Assembly: GCA_964023205.1 (NCBI GenBank)
Contig: OZ026844.1
Coordinates: 13,378,790-13,442,789 of the forward strand
DNA: 64,000 nucleotides
Direction of reading: 5' to 3'
Origin: Lutraria lutraria
Lineage: Eukaryota > Mollusca > Bivalvia > Venerida > Mactridae
Position numbers and translations under genes: made by a program. The notes beneath the pieces were generated by a model, which was given only the letters and a program-made list of their open reading frames with translations, ran no database searches and was not told where the DNA came from. Positions 60,241 to 64,000 of this stretch are shown piece after piece; positions within the stretch are counted from its first letter, which is position 1, and every line of letters starts with the position of its first letter.

Positions 60241-62518
60241 AGTTTTATATATTAAGTACAGCTGCCAAAGTGTTTAAAGAAATCACATGTGTATTATTAA
60301 CATAGCATATTCGTGAATAGGTCTATTTGTAAATAATGAATATCATGATTAGATTTTAATTAGAAATGTAGTAATCATAATGGGACTGTGTTCTGTTCCA
60401 TGAGCAACATGTGTTTATCATGTTTCAGCGGCATTGATATCATATAATGGTGTCTGTATTTTTGTTCATTTGTATCTTAGCACTTTTAAAACACCATACC
60501 AGTATGTTTGAATTGTTATCTTGTGTCTTTTTATTCCAATCATTTTAGTTGTGCCAACTTTTTAAAATTATTCAGTATTAAAGCTTTTACTGAATGATTT
60601 ATAATGGAGTGAATTAATTAGATGTGCATATTTTTTAGTGCTTTGTTATGAAATTCATAGATATACATTTTAAATAATGTATTTAATAACCTGTACTTGT
60701 ATTGTTGAATCATACATGGTGTTAGATACTGTTCACATACAAATTGTAATGCATTTATATACTTTTCAATGTATACCATCCAGGTGCTTATGGAATAGAA
60801 ATCTGCTGTTAAGAAAATGCTTTATAGAAAAAGAAAATATTTTAATTGCTACATGTTTACATGTAATTCTAATAAATCCAATGACACAGAAATATGTTAG
60901 ATGATGTTCAAAACAGAAGTGCATAGCACAAGTGACAAGTGGCCAAACAACTGCCCAAGCATTATTGACCTATAAAGTATAGGAACATATTTTTTTATTC
61001 AGTCCTAAGCAGAAAATTAGCTTGCATTTACCAGGTACACCCTTTTCAACAGTAACAGAAAATAACAAGAACTGCATTTCAAGGTTTTTTTCCTTCAATA
61101 ACAGAGGCCGAAATTCGGTGACTTCCCAATTGCAAAAAGACTGTTTTTCCCCAATTTTAGGCAAGAAATTCCCAAAAATACAATGCTATTCAAAATCAGT
61201 AGTCTAACTTTGTAAAAAATTGGCCAAATATTGCACTTGAATTTCCCAAATTAAAAGGCTTAGGCCCCTTCCCAATTTTTAAAAAAAAGGCCCTGCATTT
61301 TTCACCTCGGCATGAACACATGCAGTCTGTGATATCATTGGACATAAAAATTACTTGGTTACAGTCACGTAAAATAGAATAGTCAGTTATGTTTTATCGC
61401 AGAATAATAGATTTTTATTTCCTATAGGCCTAGGTTTCTAATGAAGCAGATCACTTAAGCATTATTGTTGGAGAAGCATAAACACTATTCTTACACACCA
61501 TTCCCAATTGTTTATATACATATATAGGCAGCCACACCAATCTAAGATAAAACATTATTTAAAGAATTCTTTTACTTCGTAGCATCATGCAGTTCTTTTA
61601 AGATGGTAAATCAAGAGACTATGCATAATGGGGGTATGCATAAATTCTTGTATGTATGTATTCATCCATATAGGTGACACTAGTCACCAAGACTGGTTGT
61701 TTCATTTTGTTATTGAATGACTGGTTGTCTTTTTATTTTCAGATTATATAGTGCAATTTTATTGATCTGTCAAAGCTGAATAATTACGTGATGACTGAAT
61801 ACAATTATTTATAGCTTCATACCACAGTCGATAGTATTTGTTTATTTTACGGTTAGGGAATTCCCATCCCGCATGTTTTTATAATATCATGTAGCGCATA
61901 GTTTGATACATGTACTTTTGACTACCAGATGACGAAAATTATGCAGCTTTGACAGTTTTATAAAATATAAACCAATATACTACCCAAATCAGTGCATTGC
62001 CTTAATTCTAATCAAAACAAATCCTATAACTGTTGTTGAATGTTGTGAAGATATTTAGTTTGTTATTGATCGGTTTTATTGAACTCTTGTTGTATATTTT
62101 ATTACCCTGCCTTTGGGCTAAAAATATAATCACTTCAAAAAGAAACTCAAATATTATGCAACACATTTTACTTTGCTACTATGACGGATTAATTAGGGGA
62201 ATAAATGAACCTTATTTAAAATAATAGAATACAAAGTATGGTAAACACTTGACCTAGCTAGAGCATGAATTTATTTTGAGACTCATTTAAAATGGAAAAT
62301 CACCATATAATAAAGTGTGTGCTTCTTTTTGTATTTGATATATTTTTAATTTTAGCCAGATAATCTTATTATCTGCTTCTAATACATTAATAGTCCACAT
62401 GTCATGAAGTGGTACATGTAGTTAAATATAATACCAAACAAAACAGTTTGATATTTGATCACATTTTGTTGTTGTTTGCCGTCCAGTTTTAAAGAATAAT
62501 TTGTTATAATGTTGATAC
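60241..62518. other. Non-coding sequence with one dispersed repeat
   Basis: 61080-61290 carries the TTCCCAATTTTT-type repeat also seen at 35080-35420. ATTAAA at 60577 and AATAAA at 60871 could be distal polyadenylation signals for copy 2. No exon supported. Confidence 0.4.
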
Positions 62519-62699
62519 TTCATTCAAACCTGTGTTAGTGGTCACCTCTGAATAAAAGTCATCCTGTGAATAAAAGCCATTGTTTTAAAAACCTTCATTA
62601 ATAATGAAGAGCGAAATGACCTCAGAATAAAAGCCACCTGTCAATAAAGGCTACATTTTGTTGTTCCTTAGGGTGACCTTTGATCACAGGTTTGACTGA
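62519..62699 (+). mobile_element. MITE family A, copy 7
   Basis: TTCAAACCTGTGTTAGTGG at the left and CACAGGTTTGACTGAA at the right, with four AATAAA(A/G)G(C/T)CA internal units. Confidence 0.75.
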
Positions 62700-63292
62700 A
62701 TCGTCAAATGTTCAATATGTATGGACAAGAATTAACTTCTCTGTTTTATAACTACCGGTAATCTTTGATACTAGTGCTAGTATATGCTGTATGGTATTGT
62801 GTTCACTGTTCTGAAGGAATTGATATATTGACTTAAGGTCTCTTTGATTTATTGTTAGCATTAAGATTATTACTGTAAATATTTGGAGAATTTTTCCCGA
62901 GGCAGTAGGAACACAGTTTGAAATCTGTTCTTTCAACATTTGTTAACTGTTTTTTGCTATGTATGAAAGGACAACAAACGCATGTTCCTTAGCATTGTAA
63001 TGTAAACATCATGCTCGTAAGATGTTTTCATGGTGCCTATAGACTGGTAGGTTGTGTGAACAGTCTACTTGAATGTTAGGTAATATAAGACTATATATTG
63101 TAGTTATCATTATGTTACTGCCTTTGTATAATATTTTATTGTTATGTGTATAATATATATCGAGATATTTTATGTCTAAATAGTACTGACACTTTCTAGT
63201 CATTGAAATACATGTACTTTTCATATGAAATAAATTTTAAAACAATGAGTTGGTATGGATGTACATGGTGAAACTACCGGGTATTCATAAAT
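62700..63292. other. Non-coding sequence, nothing recognised
   Basis: AT-rich; no exon or repeat recognised. Confidence 0.35.
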
Positions 63293-63475
63293 GCAGTAAA
63301 ACATATAATAGCGGCCACCTACAAATAAAGGCCACCCTGTAAGTAAATGTCATTCTCTTATAACTGTCATTGCTTATTTAGAACAAAAATGACCTCCAAA
63401 TATAGGCCATCTGTCAATAATGACCATATTTTGTCTTTCCCTAGGGTGACCTTAAGTTTGTTCACAGGTTTGACT
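63293..63475 (+). mobile_element. MITE family A, copy 8
   Basis: Left end is decayed (GCAGTAAAACATATAATAGCGG) while the right end TTCACAGGTTTGACT is intact; internal AATAAAGGCCACC units are present. Confidence 0.7.
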
Positions 63476-63765
63476 TTTTGTCAGGTGTTACTTTTTGGCT
63501 TCAGTCATAGAAGATTACCCAGCTTGTTGTGAGCAATTACAATCTTATTCATGTATCTGTCTGGTCAGTTAGTCATCATTCATCACCATTAACTAATAGC
63601 AATCAGACATCAGCTGTTATGTCTTTCAAAGCTGATTAAATCTTGTGATTACATGTTTTGAATGATCTATTGGAGCTAAAGTCTCAGGTGAGCCATGGGT
63701 GACCTATCTAGCATCATCTTTATACTGAAGTTTGTAGTCACTGCCAAGTTTTATAGGGTTTCACA
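63476..63765. other. Non-coding sequence, nothing recognised
   Basis: Less than 300 bp with no recognised feature. Confidence 0.3.
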
Positions 63766-63930
63766 AATAGTTAACTCTATGGTGAATAGCTATGGTAAAT
63801 AGTTATCTCTATGGTGTATAGTTATCACTATGGTGAATAGTTATCTCTATGGTGAATAGTTATCTCTATGGTGTATAGTTATCACTATGGTGAATAGTTA
63901 TCTCTATGGAGAATAGTTATCACTACGGTG
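63766..63930 (+). repeat. 19-bp minisatellite
   Basis: About eight copies of TATGGTGAATAGTTATCTC, with variants GTGTATAG and ending CAC instead of CTC. The two variant types alternate in a partly regular order (CAC, CTC, CTC, CAC, CTC, CAC endings), suggesting an older two-unit repeat. Confidence 0.85.
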
Positions 63931-64000
63931 ATCATTGTTGCATTGTGATAGAAACCATCCAGTGATGGTTTTCACTTTTCTTCATTGTTATTGTGTTTTC

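Overview
The window looks like nuclear DNA of a mollusc, most likely a bivalve (inference). It is AT-rich and intron-rich. It is packed with short non-autonomous repeats, including modular families beginning TTTTTAGCTCAC and ending near CTCTTGTT that I associate with bivalve genomes. No prokaryotic feature, LINE, LTR or transposase ORF was recognised. Most predicted ORFs are chance frames or lie inside repeats.

Two protein-coding genes can be supported strongly. Both are on the + strand and encode Golgi-type nucleotide-sugar transporters of the SLC35A2/SLC35A3 family (UDP-galactose / UDP-N-acetylglucosamine). Copy 1 has coding exons at 4972-5139, 6578-6733 and 7684-8340, giving 326 residues from the first visible Met. 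Copy 2 has exons at 55446-55682, 56637-56734 and 57798-58460. A frame-compatible first exon at 44869-44950 would extend it to 359 residues. The copies are about 65% identical over the last exon by eye. They share one intron position and differ at two others, so they are old tandem paralogues rather than a recent duplication. Both would import UDP-sugars into the Golgi for glycan synthesis; the substrate cannot be read from the sequence.

Layout: 1-4966 is upstream sequence with several MITE-like elements. 4967-8340 is copy 1, and its introns hold a modular repeat and a 45-bp palindromic insertion. 8341-44868 is mostly repeats: a 9640-10460 modular repeat, a fold-back element at 15200-15670 built of 22-bp E-box units, a candidate NRF1/YY1 promoter near 18270-18402, SINEs, a cluster of RFX X-box-like sites at 28331-28989, a 123-bp satellite at 35875-37320, a local duplication at 41328-43478 containing a possible minus-strand exon, and a TIR element with target-site duplication at 43909-44302. 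44869-58460 is copy 2, with a 10.5-kb first intron full of SINEs and modular repeats. 58461-64000 holds 3' flank, modular repeats, MITEs and a 19-bp minisatellite.

No complete third gene was recognised. The most unusual material is structural: nested palindromes, fold-back arrays and repeat families that carry ready-made transcription-factor motifs (CACGTG, RFX X-box) or polyadenylation hexamers.
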